Below are positions 1 through 9,858 of a DNA stretch of 64,000 nucleotides, piece by piece. Every line of letters begins with the position of its first letter. Positions within the stretch are counted from its first letter, which is position 1. A model generated the notes under the pieces. That model saw only the letters and a program-made list of their open reading frames with translations, had not been told where the DNA came from and did not search any database. The translations under genes and the position numbers were made by a program. The stretch covers positions 2,728,001-2,792,000 of the forward strand of contig NZ_JANIET010000001.1 in NCBI RefSeq assembly GCF_024506435.1, in the 5' to 3' direction. This DNA is from Pantoea trifolii. Its GTDB lineage: Bacteria; Pseudomonadota; Gammaproteobacteria; Enterobacterales; Enterobacteriaceae.

Positions 1-1
1 C

Positions 2-2017
2 TTCCTGCGCGACTGGCGCGCGACGCTGATCCCCGCCGCTGCGGTGCCGGTTTCGCTGATTGGCACCTTTGCCGCCATGTATCTGTGCGGTTTCAGTCTG
101 AATAACCTGTCGCTGATGGCGTTAACCATCGCCACCGGTTTTGTTGTCGATGACGCGATTGTGGTGCTGGAGAACATTGCGCGCCACGTCGAAGCGGGCA
201 TGAAGCCGCTGCAGGCGGCGCTGACCGGCGTGCGCGAAGTCGGTTTTACCGTGCTGTCGATGAGCCTGTCGCTGATTGCCGTGTTCCTGCCGCTGCTGAT
301 GATTGGCGGCATCATTGGCCGCTTCTTCTCAGAGTTTGCCATCACGTTGTCGGTGGCGATTCTGATCTCGCTGTTTATCTCGGTCACGCTGACGCCGATG
401 ATGTGCGCTTATCTGCTCAAGCCGCAGGTCAAGCGTAGCCAGCCACGCACGCGCGGTTTCGGCAAGCTGCTGATGAAGGTGCAAAACGGCTACGCGCGCT
501 CACTAGGTTGGGTGCTGAACCACGCTATTTGGGTGCTGATGCTGCTGCTCGGCACCGTGGCTCTTACGGTTTGGCTGTTCATCTCGATCCCGAAAACCTT
601 TATGCCGGAGCAGGATACCGGCCGCTTACAAGGGTTTATCTCGGCGGACCAGAGCATTTCGTTCCAGGCGATGCGCGGCAAGCTGCAGGATTTCATGAAC
701 ATCATCAAAGCCGATCCGGCGGTGGATAACGTCACCGGCTTTACCGGCGGTTCGCGCACCAATAGCGGCTCGATGTTCGTCTCGCTCAAACCGCTCTACG
801 AGCGCAGCGAAAGCGCGCAGCAAGTGATCGCCCGGCTGCGTATCAAGCTGGCAAAAGAGCCGGGCGCCAATCTCTATCTCAACGCGGTACAGGACATTCG
901 CATTGGCGGACGTGAATCCAACGCCAGCTATCAATACAGTTTGCTGTCGGACAACCTGAATGATTTGCGCGAATGGGAGCCGAAAATCCGTCAGGCGTTT
1001 ACCGCCCTGCCCGAGCTGGCGGACGTCAACTCGGATCAGCAGGATAACGGCAGCGAAATGAATCTGACCTACGATCGTGAAAGCATGGCGCGGCTCGGCA
1101 TCGATGTGTCTGCCGCTAACGCGCTGCTGAATAACGCCTTTGGTCAGCGCCAGATCTCCACCATTTATCAGCCGCTCAATCAGTACAAAGTGGTGATGGA
1201 AGTCGATCCGCGTTACACCCAGGACATCAGTTCACTCGATCAGATGTTTGTGATTAACAGCGACGGCAAAGCGATTCCGCTGAGCTGGTTTGCCAAGTGG
1301 CAACCGGCCAACGCGCCGCTGTCGGTGAACCATGAAGGCTTGTCGGCGGCGTCCACCATTTCGTTCAACCTGCCGGAAGGCGTGTCGCTGTCGCAGGCGT
1401 CTGAAGCCATCGATCGCACCATCACCGCGCTTGGCGTGCCCTCCAGCGTGCGCGGCAGTTTTGCCGGCACCGCGCAGGTGTTCCAGCAGTCGCAATCCAA
1501 CCAGCTCTACCTGATGCTGGCAGCGATTGCGGCGGTGTATATCGTGCTCGGCATTCTGTATGAGAGCTACGTGCATCCGCTGACCATTCTCTCTACGCTG
1601 CCGTCGGCGGGCGTCGGCGCGCTGCTGGCGCTGGAACTGTTCGATACGCCGTTCAGCCTGATTGCGCTGATCGGCATTCTGCTGCTGATCGGTATCGTGA
1701 AGAAAAACGCCATCATGATGGTCGACTTTGCGCTGGATGCCGAGCGCAACGGCAATCTGTCGCCGCGCGACGCCATCTTCCAGGCATGCCAGCTGCGCTT
1801 CCGCCCGATTCTGATGACCACGCTCGCCGCGCTGTTTGGCGCGCTGCCGTTGGTATTGACCAGCGGTGACGGCGCGGAACTGCGTCAGCCGCTCGGCATC
1901 ACCATCGCCGGGGGGTTGGTGATGAGCCAGCTGCTGACGCTCTACACCACGCCGGTGGTCTATTTGATGATGGATAAGCTGCGGCGGCGTAAGAAAAAAG
2001 TGTTGGTAGCGGGTTAA
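2..2017 (+). CDS. mdtC: MdtC, RND multidrug efflux inner-membrane subunit (5' truncated by window edge)
   Basis: The reading frame is open from base 2 and ends at a TAA at 2015-2017, giving 671 residues. The E. coli protein has about 1025, so roughly the first third lies outside the window. The fragment has the RND transmembrane-4 signature with the paired acidic residues ([14 protein letters not shown], fragment residues 47-60), a large periplasmic loop, and the later membrane segment with the lysine pair ([16 protein letters not shown]). MdtC forms a proton-driven heteromultimeric pump with MdtB and works through MdtA and TolC to export bile salts, novobiocin and similar compounds. It is followed by mdtD, baeS and baeR, as in the E. 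coli mdtABCD-baeSR operon. Known biology says BaeR activates this operon; its promoter is outside the window. Confidence 0.96.
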   Translation, partial: FLRDWRATLIPAAAVPVSLIGTFAAMYLCGFSLNNLSLMALTIATGFVVDDAIVVLENIARHVEAGMKPLQAALTGVREVGFTVLSMSLSLIAVFLPLLMIGGIIGRFFSEFAITLSVAILISLFISVTLTPMMCAYLLKPQVKRSQPRTRGFGKLLMKVQNGYARSLGWVLNHAIWVLMLLLGTVALTVWLFISIPKTFMPEQDTGRLQGFISADQSISFQAMRGKLQDFMNIIKADPAVDNVTGFTGGSRTNSGSMFVSLKPLYERSESAQQVIARLRIKLAKEPGANLYLNAVQDIRIGGRESNASYQYSLLSDNLNDLREWEPKIRQAFTALPELADVNSDQQDNGSEMNLTYDRESMARLGIDVSAANALLNNAFGQRQISTIYQPLNQYKVVMEVDPRYTQDISSLDQMFVINSDGKAIPLSWFAKWQPANAPLSVNHEGLSAASTISFNLPEGVSLSQASEAIDRTITALGVPSSVRGSFAGTAQVFQQSQSNQLYLMLAAIAAVYIVLGILYESYVHPLTILSTLPSAGVGALLALELFDTPFSLIALIGILLLIGIVKKNAIMMVDFALDAERNGNLSPRDAIFQACQLRFRPILMTTLAALFGALPLVLTSGDGAELRQPLGITIAGGLVMSQLLTLYTTPVVYLMMDKLRRRKKKVLVAG

Positions 2018-2020
2018 GGG

Positions 2021-2082
2021 AGGTCGCCATGAATGGCGCCCCTACCCACCCAGCATTCGTAGGGTCACCATTTAGGGTGACC
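2021..2082. repeat. Inverted pair of short palindromic repeat units (family GTAGGG-TCGCCAT)
   Basis: Two units of about 24 bases face each other: 2021-2045 ends in GGCGCCCCTAC, and 2059-2082 begins GTAGGGTCACCAT and ends GGTGACC. Each is an imperfect palindrome built on GGTCGCCAT/ATGGCGACC. The same unit recurs at 8260, 25171, 25214, 34622, 48136 and 50745. Here the pair fills the gap between mdtC and mdtD. Confidence 0.85.
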
Positions 2083-2101
2083 GTATAGCAGAGGAGATTC
2101 A

Positions 2102-3508
2102 GTGAACACGCAAAACGCCACCGTGCGCTGGCAGCTGTGGATCGTCGCGTTTGGCTTCTTTATGCAGGCGCTGGATACCACCATCGTTAACACTGCGATC
2201 CCCTCGATGGCGCGCGATCTCAACGTCAGTCCGCTGAATATGCACTCGGTGATCGTTTCCTATGTGCTGACCGTGGCGATTACGCTGCCAATCAGCGGCT
2301 GGCTGGCGGACCGATTTGGCGTGCGCAATATCTTCTTCTGCGCCATTGTGCTGTTCAGCATCGGCTCGCTGCTGTGCGCCTTCTCCACCACGCTGGATGA
2401 GCTGATTATGGCGCGCGTGGTGCAAGGCATTGGCGGTGCGATGATGGTGCCGGTTGGCCGTTTGACGGTGATGAAAATCGTGCCGCGCGAGCAATATATG
2501 TCGGCGATGACTTTCGTCACCACGCCGGGACAAATTGGTCCGCTGCTCGGCCCGGCGCTGGGCGGGATTCTGGTGCAGTACGCCAGTTGGCACTGGATCT
2601 TCCTGATCAACATTCCGGTTGGGATTATTGGCGCGATTGCCACGCTAACGCTGATGCCCAACTACACCATGCAGACGCGGCGTTTCGATTTTCTCGGCTT
2701 TGTGCTGCTGGCTGTTGGCATGGCGACTTTAACGCTGGCGCTGGATGGCCAGCGCAGCTCCGGCGGATCGCCGCTGTTGCTCGGCTTACTGATTCTGGTT
2801 GGCGTGTTCTCGCTGCTGTTCTACCTGATGCATGGCCGCAATAACGATAACGCACTGTTTAGCCTGAAACTGTTTGATAACCGCATCTATTCGATTGGCC
2901 TGCTCGGCAGTTTTACTGGTCGTATCGGTAGCGGCATGCTGCCGTTTATGACGCCGATCTTCCTGCAGGTCGGACTCGGCTACAGCCCGTTCCACGCCGG
3001 ATTGATGATGATTCCGATGGTGCTCGGCAACATGGGCACCAAACGCGTGGTGGTACGCATCGTTAACCTGTTTGGTTATCGCCATGCGTTAGTCGGCGCG
3101 ACGATCGCGCTGGCGCTGGTGGTGCTGCTGTTCCCGCTGGTGGCGCTGCTCGGCTGGATCTGGCTGCTGCCGGTGGTGCTGTTGCTGCAAGGCATGGTGA
3201 ATGCCATCCGCTTCTCCTCGATGAACACCTTGACGCTAAAGGAACTGCCGGACGATCTGGCTTCGAGCGGCAACTCGTTGTTATCGATGATCATGCAGCT
3301 GTCGATGAGTATTGGCGTCACCGTGGCCGGTTTGCTGCTGGGCGCATTCGGTCACGGCGTGGTGACCGACAGCGCGGCGGCCCATCAAACCTTTATTTAC
3401 ACCTATCTGTGCATGGCGCTGGTGATAGCGCTGCCGGCGTTTGTATTTTGGCGCGTACCGAAGGATGTCAGTAAAAACGTTGACCTTAGAGGCAGGAGCA
3501 AAGGATGA
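2102..3508 (+). CDS. mdtD: MdtD, DHA2-type MFS transporter of the mdt operon
   Basis: This 468-residue membrane protein of the 14-helix drug:H+ antiporter-2 MFS type matches E. coli MdtD (471 residues). Near the N-terminus it has the helix-1 motif [14 protein letters not shown] (about residues 23-36), and the loop 2-3 motif LADRFGVRN follows at about 65-73. The start is a GTG at 2102 with a purine-rich AGAGGAG about 6 bases upstream. The stop TGA overlaps the baeS ATG (ATGA at 3505-3508), so baeS is translationally coupled to it. In E. coli MdtD is not needed for the MdtABC drug phenotype and has been linked to citrate or iron-citrate export, so its substrate here is open. Unlike the tight E. 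coli junction, 84 bases with a repeat pair separate it from mdtC. Confidence 0.93.
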   Translation: MNTQNATVRWQLWIVAFGFFMQALDTTIVNTAIPSMARDLNVSPLNMHSVIVSYVLTVAITLPISGWLADRFGVRNIFFCAIVLFSIGSLLCAFSTTLDELIMARVVQGIGGAMMVPVGRLTVMKIVPREQYMSAMTFVTTPGQIGPLLGPALGGILVQYASWHWIFLINIPVGIIGAIATLTLMPNYTMQTRRFDFLGFVLLAVGMATLTLALDGQRSSGGSPLLLGLLILVGVFSLLFYLMHGRNNDNALFSLKLFDNRIYSIGLLGSFTGRIGSGMLPFMTPIFLQVGLGYSPFHAGLMMIPMVLGNMGTKRVVVRIVNLFGYRHALVGATIALALVVLLFPLVALLGWIWLLPVVLLLQGMVNAIRFSSMNTLTLKELPDDLASSGNSLLSMIMQLSMSIGVTVAGLLLGAFGHGVVTDSAAAHQTFIYTYLCMALVIALPAFVFWRVPKDVSKNVDLRGRSKG

Positions 3509-4890
3509 AACGGCCGGTAAAATGGGGCATTGGCGCCAAACTGTTTGCGGCGATTTTTTCCACCTGCATGCTGGTGATCATCACCATGCATTGGGGCGTG
3601 CGGCTCAGCTTTGAGCACGGCTTTGTGGACTACATCAAAAAAGGCAACGAACAGCGCTTAACCCTGCTGAGCGATGCGCTGGCCGATCAGTATGAGCAGC
3701 ACGGTAGCTGGGATTTTCTGCGTACCAATGACAAGCTGATTTTTTCTATCTTGCGCTCGCTGGAGCAGAATCCTGGCAGCGTTAACCAGCTACCGCCGCA
3801 CGGCTGGCGCACGCAGTTCTGGATTATCGATCAGCAATACAAAGTGCTGTCAGGGCCGCGTCAGCCAGTGCCGCCGGAAGGCACACGACGCAATATCACC
3901 ACCAGCAACGGCAAGATTGTTGGCTGGGTGATTGCCTCACCGGCCGAACGTCTAACGCGCAGCACCGACATCAACTTTGATCAGCAACAGCGACGTACCA
4001 GCTGGATGATCGTGGCGTTAACCGGTTTACTCGCTGCGTTGGTCACCTGGCTGTTGGCGCGCGGTTTACTGGCACCGGTGAAACGACTGGTAGATGGTAC
4101 GCACCATCTGGCGGCGGGCAATTTCGCCACCCGCGTGGAAGTCGGCAGCAGCGATGAACTCGGTCAACTGGGCCGCGACTTCAACCTGCTTGCCAGCTCG
4201 CTGGAGAAAAACGAAAGCAACCGCCGCGCCTTTATGGCCGACATCTCCCATGAACTGCGCACGCCGCTGGCGATACTGCGCGGTGAGCTTGAAGCGATGC
4301 AGGATGGCGTACGCAAGCTGACGCCCGAAGCCATCAGCTCGCTACAAAGCGAAGTGGTGGTGCTGACTAAACTGGTCGACGACTTGCATCAGCTGTCGCT
4401 GTCCGATGCGGGCGCCCTCGCCTATCGCAAACAGCCGGTTGATTTGGTTAATCTGCTGGAAGTGGTGGCTGGCAGCTTCGGCGAACGTTATCGCAGCCGC
4501 GGCTTATCGCTGAATCTGGCATTGCCCGCGCAGGCCGAGAGCTTTGGCGATCCCGATCGTCTGATGCAGCTGTTCACCAATTTGCTGGAAAACAGCCTGC
4601 GTTATACCGACAGCGGCGGCGCGGTGCAGCTCTCGATGGCGCTGGCGGGTGAAAACTGGCAGCTGAAGTTTGCGGATAGCGCGCCGGGCGTCGATCCGGC
4701 CCATCAGGCACAATTATTTGAACGATTTTTCCGCGCGGAAAGTTCGCGTAATCGCGCCAGCGGCGGCTCGGGGCTTGGCCTGGCGATCTGTAAAAACATC
4801 GTGGAAGCGCATGACGGCAGCATCAGTGCGGATCACTCTGATTTAGGTGGACTGCAAATCACGCTAAACTTGCCGTATGTTCCTCACTAG
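3505..4890 (+). CDS. baeS: BaeS, envelope-stress sensor histidine kinase
   Basis: BaeS is the 461-residue inner-membrane kinase of the Bae envelope-stress system. An N-terminal membrane helix (residues about 10-32) is followed by a periplasmic sensing region and a second helix (about 165-187) that leads into a HAMP linker. The HisKA H-box [10 protein letters not shown] carries the phosphoacceptor His249. The catalytic ATPase domain shows the N-box (NLLENSLRY), a G1-like box (DSAPGV) and the G2 box (GSGLGLAI). It phosphorylates BaeR in response to indole, flavonoids, metals and misfolded envelope proteins, as known for the E. coli protein. The ATG overlaps the mdtD stop and baeR follows after 9 bases, so pump and regulator are made together. 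Confidence 0.95.
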   Translation: MKRPVKWGIGAKLFAAIFSTCMLVIITMHWGVRLSFEHGFVDYIKKGNEQRLTLLSDALADQYEQHGSWDFLRTNDKLIFSILRSLEQNPGSVNQLPPHGWRTQFWIIDQQYKVLSGPRQPVPPEGTRRNITTSNGKIVGWVIASPAERLTRSTDINFDQQQRRTSWMIVALTGLLAALVTWLLARGLLAPVKRLVDGTHHLAAGNFATRVEVGSSDELGQLGRDFNLLASSLEKNESNRRAFMADISHELRTPLAILRGELEAMQDGVRKLTPEAISSLQSEVVVLTKLVDDLHQLSLSDAGALAYRKQPVDLVNLLEVVAGSFGERYRSRGLSLNLALPAQAESFGDPDRLMQLFTNLLENSLRYTDSGGAVQLSMALAGENWQLKFADSAPGVDPAHQAQLFERFFRAESSRNRASGGSGLGLAICKNIVEAHDGSISADHSDLGGLQITLNLPYVPH

Positions 4891-4899
4891 ACGTCCCAT

Positions 4900-5607
4900 A
4901 TGAGCCCGGAAAATAGCGATCCTCTGATCCTTGTTGTAGAAGATGAACCCAAACTGGCGCAGCTGATGATTGATTATCTGCAGGCATCCAACTATCGCAC
5001 GCACCACATTGCCGACGGTAACGAGGTGTTGAGCTACGTACAGCAAACACCGCCGGATCTGATGCTGCTGGATTTGATGCTGCCCGGCCGCGATGGCTTA
5101 ACGCTGTGCCGCGAAATTCGCCGCTTCTCCGAGTTGCCGATCATCATGGTGACCGCGCGTACCGAAGAGATTGATCGCCTGCTGGGGCTGGAAATCGGTG
5201 CCGATGACTATATCTGCAAGCCGTTCAGCCCGCGTGAAGTGGTGGCGCGCGTCAAAACCATTTTGCGCCGCGTCAAACGTTCACCGGAAGAAGCGCAGCA
5301 GGAATCGCATCTGCATATTGATGAGAGCCGCTTTCAGGCCAGCTGGCGTGAACAGCAGCTGGAGCTGACGCCTGCGGAGTTTCGTCTGCTGAAAACGCTG
5401 GCGCTGGAGCCGGGAAAAGTGTTCTCGCGCGAGCAGTTGCTCAATCATCTCTACGACGATTACCGCGTGGTCACCGATCGCACCATCGACAGCCACATCA
5501 AAAACCTGCGCCGCAAGCTGGAAAGCCTCGATGCGGAACAGCCGTTTATCCGAGCCGTATACGGCATGGGCTATCGCTGGGAAGCGGACGTCTGCCGCTT
5601 GCTGTAA
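4900..5607 (+). CDS. baeR: BaeR, OmpR-family response regulator
   Basis: A 235-residue response regulator. The receiver domain has the acidic pair (VVEDEPKL), the phosphoacceptor Asp58 in LLDLMLPG, the Thr in VTARTEE and the conserved Lys in YICKPF. The C-terminal winged-helix DNA-binding domain of the OmpR/PhoB type runs from about residue 130 ([16 protein letters not shown] through [10 protein letters not shown]). It activates mdtABCD, spy and acrD in E. coli, and autoactivates through the mdt operon. It is the last gene of the operon. No convincing terminator hairpin with a T-run follows it; the next gene, trhP, has its own promoter region. Confidence 0.95.
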   Translation: MSPENSDPLILVVEDEPKLAQLMIDYLQASNYRTHHIADGNEVLSYVQQTPPDLMLLDLMLPGRDGLTLCREIRRFSELPIIMVTARTEEIDRLLGLEIGADDYICKPFSPREVVARVKTILRRVKRSPEEAQQESHLHIDESRFQASWREQQLELTPAEFRLLKTLALEPGKVFSREQLLNHLYDDYRVVTDRTIDSHIKNLRRKLESLDAEQPFIRAVYGMGYRWEADVCRLL

Positions 5608-5623
5608 CCTGCAGCGGCTTACG

Positions 5624-5666
5624 TTGATCAAGGTCAATTTACATCGGGTGCGGGCCTGCCTACAAT
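5624..5666 (+). promoter_or_regulatory. Promoter of trhP with FNR-like box
   Basis: TTGAT-CAAG-GTCAA at 5624-5637 matches the FNR consensus TTGATNNNNATCAA at 9 of 10 fixed positions. Directly after it lies TTTACA (5638-5643), then a 17-base spacer and TACAAT (5661-5666), a good sigma-70 promoter. A start near 5673 puts the box centre near -42, the class II activator position. A second possible -10 (TATAAT, 5688-5693) has no matching -35. Site function is inferred. Confidence 0.5.
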
Positions 5667-5752
5667 TCCCCACCTTTTGCAGGGCCGTATAATGCGGCCG
5701 CTGCACCTGCCATCCGCGATGGCATGCTGACCTGACATCAGTGAGAAAATCC

Positions 5753-7120
5753 ATGTTAAAACCTGAACTGCTTTCTCCAGCGGGATCGCTGAAGAATATG
5801 CGCTATGCCTTTGCCTACGGCGCTGACGCCGTCTATGCCGGCCAACCGCGCTACAGCCTGCGCGTACGCAATAACGAATTCACCCACGAAATTCTGGCCA
5901 AGGGCATCAATGAAGCCCATGAACTGGGTAAGAAATTCTACGTGGTGGTCAACATCGCCCCGCACAACGCCAAACTGAAAACCTTTATCCGCGATTTGAC
6001 GCCGGTGGTGGCGATGCAGCCGGACGCGCTGATCATGTCCGATCCCGGCTTGATTATGCTGGTGCGTGAAGCCTTCCCGCAGATGCCAATTCACCTGTCG
6101 GTGCAGGCCAACGCGGTTAACTGGGCGACGGTGAAATTCTGGCAGCAAATGGGGCTGACGCGCGTGATTCTGTCGCGTGAGCTGTCGCTGGATGAGATCG
6201 CCGAAATCCGCCAGCAGGTACCGGAAATGGAGATTGAAATCTTCGTGCACGGCGCGCTGTGCATGGCCTATTCCGGCCGCTGCCTGCTCTCCGGCTATCT
6301 TAACAAACGCGATCCTAATCAAGGGACCTGCACCAACGCCTGCCGCTGGGAATATAAAGTGGAAGAAGGCAAGCAGGACGAGGTTGGCAATATTGTCGGT
6401 TTCCATGAGCCGGTTAAGGTGCAAGAACCTACGCTCGGCGTTGGTGCGACCACTGACCGCGTGTTCCTGCTGGAAGAGAAGATGAAACCGGGTGACGTGA
6501 TGAGTGCCTTTGAGGACGAACACGGCACCTACATCATGAACTCAAAAGATCTGCGCGCGGTGGCGCACGTTGAACGTCTGAGCCAAATGGGCGTGCATTC
6601 GCTGAAAATTGAAGGTCGCACCAAATCCTTCTACTACTGCGCGCGCACCGCGCAGGTTTATCGTCGCGCCATTGACGATGCCGCTGCCGGCAAACCGTTC
6701 GACCCGGTGCTGCTGGAGACGCTGGAAGGCCTGGCGCATCGCGGTTACACCGAAGGTTTCCTGCGTCGTCATACCCATGACAGCTATCAGAACTATGAGC
6801 AAGGTTTCTCCATCTCCGAGCGCCAGCAGTTTGTCGGTGAATTCACCGGCGAACGTCGCGGCGACTGGGCGCAGATTGCGGTGAAGAACAAGTTTATGCT
6901 CGGGGATGCTGTCGAGATCATGACGCCAGAAGGCAACCTCAACTGCACGCTCGAAACCATGCAGAACGATAAAGGATCGGCGGTAGACGTGGCGCCAGGC
7001 GATGGGCATCGCGTGTGGATCCCGGTACCGGAATCGGTCAACCTCACCTTTGCCCTGCTGCTACGTAACTTCACCGATGGCAACAGCACCTACGATCCAC
7101 ACGGGAAAAATCGCACGTAA
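5753..7120 (+). CDS. trhP: TrhP (YegQ), U32-family tRNA U34 hydroxylation protein
   Basis: A 455-residue protein nearly identical in plan to E. coli TrhP/YegQ (453 residues). It starts at the ATG at 5753 (MLKPELLSPAGS); an upstream in-frame GTG at 5741 is less likely because homologues begin at this Met. The peptidase U32 signature region lies near residues 165-200, with the cysteine cluster of EIFVHGALCMAYSGRC and CTNACRWEY, thought to hold an Fe-S cluster in this family. TrhP makes 5-hydroxyuridine at the wobble position of several tRNAs using prephenate and without oxygen, complementary to the oxygen-dependent TrhO. Its own promoter carries an FNR-like site, which would fit an anaerobic role. 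A terminator follows at 7241. Confidence 0.94.
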   Translation: MLKPELLSPAGSLKNMRYAFAYGADAVYAGQPRYSLRVRNNEFTHEILAKGINEAHELGKKFYVVVNIAPHNAKLKTFIRDLTPVVAMQPDALIMSDPGLIMLVREAFPQMPIHLSVQANAVNWATVKFWQQMGLTRVILSRELSLDEIAEIRQQVPEMEIEIFVHGALCMAYSGRCLLSGYLNKRDPNQGTCTNACRWEYKVEEGKQDEVGNIVGFHEPVKVQEPTLGVGATTDRVFLLEEKMKPGDVMSAFEDEHGTYIMNSKDLRAVAHVERLSQMGVHSLKIEGRTKSFYYCARTAQVYRRAIDDAAAGKPFDPVLLETLEGLAHRGYTEGFLRRHTHDSYQNYEQGFSISERQQFVGEFTGERRGDWAQIAVKNKFMLGDAVEIMTPEGNLNCTLETMQNDKGSAVDVAPGDGHRVWIPVPESVNLTFALLLRNFTDGNSTYDPHGKNRT

Positions 7121-7240
7121 TGAAAAGATTTCGGCGAAGTTAGATTAGGATCACAGACCACCTCTTCGCCTCGCTTTAGAATCCCGCCTGCTGCTAACGA
7201 GTAAGAATAAAAGCAGGTAGTACCAGGAACCACCTCATTC

Positions 7241-7277
7241 ACCCGCCCGGCTCCCCCGTGCGGGTTTTCTTTTTTTC
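7241..7277 (+). terminator. Rho-independent terminator after trhP
   Basis: ACCCGC (7241-7246) pairs with GCGGGT (7260-7265) around a C-rich loop, followed by TTTCTTTTTTT. It lies between trhP and yegS. Confidence 0.75.
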
Positions 7278-7351
7278 GTCTCCCGCCGATAAAGTTCTCT
7301 CCCCAGCTATGCTATAACCAGTGCTCTGTCTCTCGCATCAAGGAACTGATA

Positions 7352-8251
7352 ATGCAAAACAAACCGCTGACGCTGCTGATCCTCAATGGGAAAGGCGCCG
7401 GTAATGAAGATTTGCGCGCTGCGGTGAATAAGCTGCGTGATGAAGGCTTTAATCTGGCGGTGCGCGTCACCTGGGAAAAGGGTGATGGCGATCGTTATGT
7501 ACAAGAAGCGGTCGCTTTGCAGGCAGAAACCGTGGTGGCGGGAGGCGGCGATGGCACCATCAATGAAATCGCGACCGCGTTAGCGAGATTGCCAGAGCAA
7601 CAACGTCCAGCGCTGGGCATTTTACCGCTCGGCACCGCCAATGATTTCGCCACCAGCGTCGGTATTCCCGAAGGCATGGAACCGGCTTTACGCTTAGCGC
7701 TGGTGGGAAAAGCCACGGCGATCGATTTGGCGCGCGTGAATGGCGATCGCTACTTTATCAATATGGCGACCGGCGGATTTGGCACCCGCATCACCACCGA
7801 AACCCCTGAAAAGCTGAAATCGGCGCTGGGTGGCGTGTCGTACTTTATTCATGGGTTGATGCGTGTCGATGCGCTTAAGCCTGACAGCTGTGAAATCAGC
7901 GGCCCTGGCTTTAACTGGCAAGGCGATGCGCTGGTGATTGGCATTGGCAATGGACGTCAGGCCGGTGGCGGGCAAAAGCTCTGCCCGGATGCGCTGATCA
8001 ATGATGGACAGCTCAACCTCAGCATCGTCACCGCGCAAGAGCTGCTGCCCACGTTGCTGCATTCCCTGACGCGTGACGATGAAAATCCAAATATCGTCAC
8101 CGCGCAGTTGCAGTCACTCACCATCCGCTCACCGCATGAGATGACGTTTAATCTGGATGGCGAACCGCTGACGGGAAGTGAGTTTGAGATTGAAGTGATG
8201 GCGGGCGCACTGAGCTGCCGCTTGCCGCCGCAGTGCCCATTATTAGCGTGA
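7352..8251 (+). CDS. yegS: YegS, diacylglycerol-kinase-fold lipid kinase
   Basis: This 299-residue protein has the same length as E. coli YegS. It carries the DAGK catalytic-domain signature [14 protein letters not shown] (about residues 65-78) and [10 protein letters not shown] (about 91-100), which bind ATP. The E. coli enzyme phosphorylates phosphatidylglycerol in vitro; its physiological substrate is not settled. The ATG at 7352 follows AAGGAAC with good spacing. It is a single-gene unit: the trhP terminator precedes it and a palindromic repeat core lies between its stop and the convergent dehydrogenase gene. Confidence 0.93.
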   Translation: MQNKPLTLLILNGKGAGNEDLRAAVNKLRDEGFNLAVRVTWEKGDGDRYVQEAVALQAETVVAGGGDGTINEIATALARLPEQQRPALGILPLGTANDFATSVGIPEGMEPALRLALVGKATAIDLARVNGDRYFINMATGGFGTRITTETPEKLKSALGGVSYFIHGLMRVDALKPDSCEISGPGFNWQGDALVIGIGNGRQAGGGQKLCPDALINDGQLNLSIVTAQELLPTLLHSLTRDDENPNIVTAQLQSLTIRSPHEMTFNLDGEPLTGSEFEIEVMAGALSCRLPPQCPLLA

Positions 8252-8259
8252 TTTTTCGC

Positions 8260-8281
8260 GGGTCGCCAATCATGGCGACCC
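8260..8281. repeat. Palindromic repeat core between convergent genes
   Basis: GGGTCGCC-AATCAT-GGCGACCC is a palindromic hairpin sharing the GGTCGCC/GGCGACC arms of the units at 2021, 34622 and 50745, but lacking the GTAGGG lead. It lies between the 3' ends of yegS and the dehydrogenase and could end transcription from both sides. Confidence 0.7.
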
Positions 8282-8291
8282 AGTCGCTGAT

Positions 8292-9413
8292 TTAGACTTT
8301 CATCCAGCGGCGTTCCAACGCGGAAACCGCTACCGCTTCCAGCACCTTCTGCACCTGCAATCCTTCGGCGAAATCTGGCCACATGCGATCGCCAGCGGCA
8401 ATGCCATTGATCAAATCGCGGATCTCGACGGTTTTCTGATCGTTAAAACCGATGCCGTGTCCGGCAGAGACGCAGAAATTGGCGTAATCCGGATGTGCCG
8501 GACCGGTCAAAATGGTTTTGAAACCCTGACGTCCTGCCGGTTCATCGTGGATGTACAGCTCCAGCTCGGCCATACGTTCCTGGGTATAACGCAGCGTGCC
8601 TTTGGTGCCGGTGACCACATAAGTCAGACCCATTTTGCTGCCGCAGGCGATACGCGAGGTTTCAAACACGCCGTGCGCCCCGTTTTTAAAGCGCAGCAAG
8701 GCACTGGCCTGATCTTCATTTTCCACTGGCAGCAGGCGCGCCTTGTCCTTTGGATCCGGACGCTCTTTAATCACCGTCATCATATCGCCGCTGACTTCTT
8801 CAATATCACCGACCAGATAGTGCGCCATATTCACAATATGCGCGGCGAGGTCGCCTAACGCGCCTAATCCCGCCAGCGCTTTCTGGCAGTGCCAGTCGAG
8901 TGGGGTTTCCGGGCGTGCCAGATAATCTTCGTTGTGCGTGCCGTAGAAATGCACCACGTCGCCGATTTCACCACGAGCGATAATCTCGCGCGCCAGCTGG
9001 CTGGTCGGGTTTTTCATGTAGTTGAAACCGACCAGCGTTTTCACGCCCGCCTGCTGCGCCGCTTGCACCATCTCTTCCGCATCGGCCACTGACAGCGATA
9101 ACGGTTTCTCGGAGTAAACGTGCTTGCCGTTACGAATCGCTTCCAGCGCCATCTCTTTGTGCAGGAAGTTTGGCGCACAGATATCAACCACATCGATGTT
9201 TGGATCGCGTACCAGCTCACGCCAGTCGCCAGTAGAACGTGCAAAGCCAAAGGTTGCCGCTTGTTTCGCCGCCAGCTCTGGATTTACCTCCGCCAGCATC
9301 TCACGCACGATCTCGCCTTTCAGGGCAAAAACCGTGGGGGCCTGAGCGTAGGCAATCGCGTGACAACGACCGATGTAACCACTGCCAATAATACCGATTC
9401 TGACTTTGTTCAT
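8292..9413 (-). CDS. Gfo/Idh/MocA-family NAD(P)-dependent oxidoreductase
   Basis: A 373-residue soluble dehydrogenase. The N-terminal Rossmann fold has GIIGSGYIGRCHA (residues about 6-18). The family signature with the catalytic lysine is YSEKPLSLS (about residues 97-105), and the C-terminal alpha/beta substrate domain carries LGALGDLAAHIVN. The start is the ATG at 9411-9413, preceded by AGGAT; the frame extends 53 codons further upstream but that stretch is not conserved in character. Members oxidise sugars, inositols or sugar acids; the substrate cannot be told from the sequence. It is monocistronic, with a CRP-like site about 150 bases upstream, which would suit a catabolic gene. It is not in the E. 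coli gene order at this point. Confidence 0.85.
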   Translation of the reverse strand: MNKVRIGIIGSGYIGRCHAIAYAQAPTVFALKGEIVREMLAEVNPELAAKQAATFGFARSTGDWRELVRDPNIDVVDICAPNFLHKEMALEAIRNGKHVYSEKPLSLSVADAEEMVQAAQQAGVKTLVGFNYMKNPTSQLAREIIARGEIGDVVHFYGTHNEDYLARPETPLDWHCQKALAGLGALGDLAAHIVNMAHYLVGDIEEVSGDMMTVIKERPDPKDKARLLPVENEDQASALLRFKNGAHGVFETSRIACGSKMGLTYVVTGTKGTLRYTQERMAELELYIHDEPAGRQGFKTILTGPAHPDYANFCVSAGHGIGFNDQKTVEIRDLINGIAAGDRMWPDFAEGLQVQKVLEAVAVSALERRWMKV

Positions 9414-9719
9414 GACTAATCCTGCATTCGGGTAAGCGTTGATGTGGAATATATGTTTCGCTTTTTGCCCCGACAACGGTGAAATGAAATATCTGTGATC
9501 ATGCATGCGAGGTATCTGACAAAATCGACAAATCAGAATGTAATTTTGCATAGAGTTGGTGATCATCGTCACAAAATGGATTCTGTCAGCCGTGATTCTA
9601 CTGCTCTGAGTTCGCTTATAACGTGCAATTGACGCTTTATTCAGCAGTCAGAACGAATTGTGAAAAAGAGTTTTGACAAGGCGAGGTCCGCTCGATAATA
9701 TGCGCCCCGTTCAAACGAT
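9414..9719. promoter_or_regulatory. Divergent control region of the dehydrogenase and tRNA-Asn
   Basis: These 306 bases hold no gene. GGTGA-TCATCG-TCACA at 9558-9573 matches the CRP consensus TGTGA-N6-TCACA at 9 of 10 positions and may serve the leftward dehydrogenase. Rightward, TTGACA (9673-9678) and TAATAT (9696-9701, 17-base spacer) with a GC-rich GCGCCCC discriminator form the tRNA promoter; GATAAT at 9694 is an alternative -10. Confidence 0.6.
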
Positions 9720-9795
9720 TCCTCTGTAGTTCAGTCGGTAGAACGGCGGACTGTTAATCCGTATGTCACTGGTTCGAGTCCAGTCAGAGGAGCCA
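9720..9795 (+). tRNA. tRNA-Asn (anticodon GTT)
   Basis: A 76-base cloverleaf with encoded CCA. The acceptor arm TCCTCTG pairs with CAGAGGA, the D-arm contains AGTTCAGTCGGTAGAAC, the anticodon loop is CTGTTAA with GTT at 9753-9755, and the T-arm contains GGTTCGAGTCC. It matches the enterobacterial asparagine tRNA essentially base for base. It has its own strong promoter with GC-rich discriminator (typical of stringently controlled stable RNA) and its own terminator, so it is a single-gene unit. No copy of its 3' end was noticed downstream, so there is no visible sign of an integrated element. Confidence 0.98.
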
Positions 9796-9808
9796 AATTC
9801 TTGAAAAG

Positions 9809-9833
9809 AGCAGCCTATAAGGCTGCTTTTTTT
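9809..9833 (+). terminator. Terminator of tRNA-Asn
   Basis: AGCAGCC (9809-9815) pairs with GGCTGCT (9821-9827) around loop TATAA, followed by an unbroken T-run. It starts 13 bases after the CCA end. Confidence 0.92.
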
Positions 9834-9858
9834 GTGTCTGCGATTTGGGTGCTGTTTT

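Noticed and set aside
5756..6523. 255-codon minus-strand frame opposite trhP
   Set aside because: It is the antisense shadow of a strongly conserved gene; long opposite frames are common in GC-rich coding DNA.
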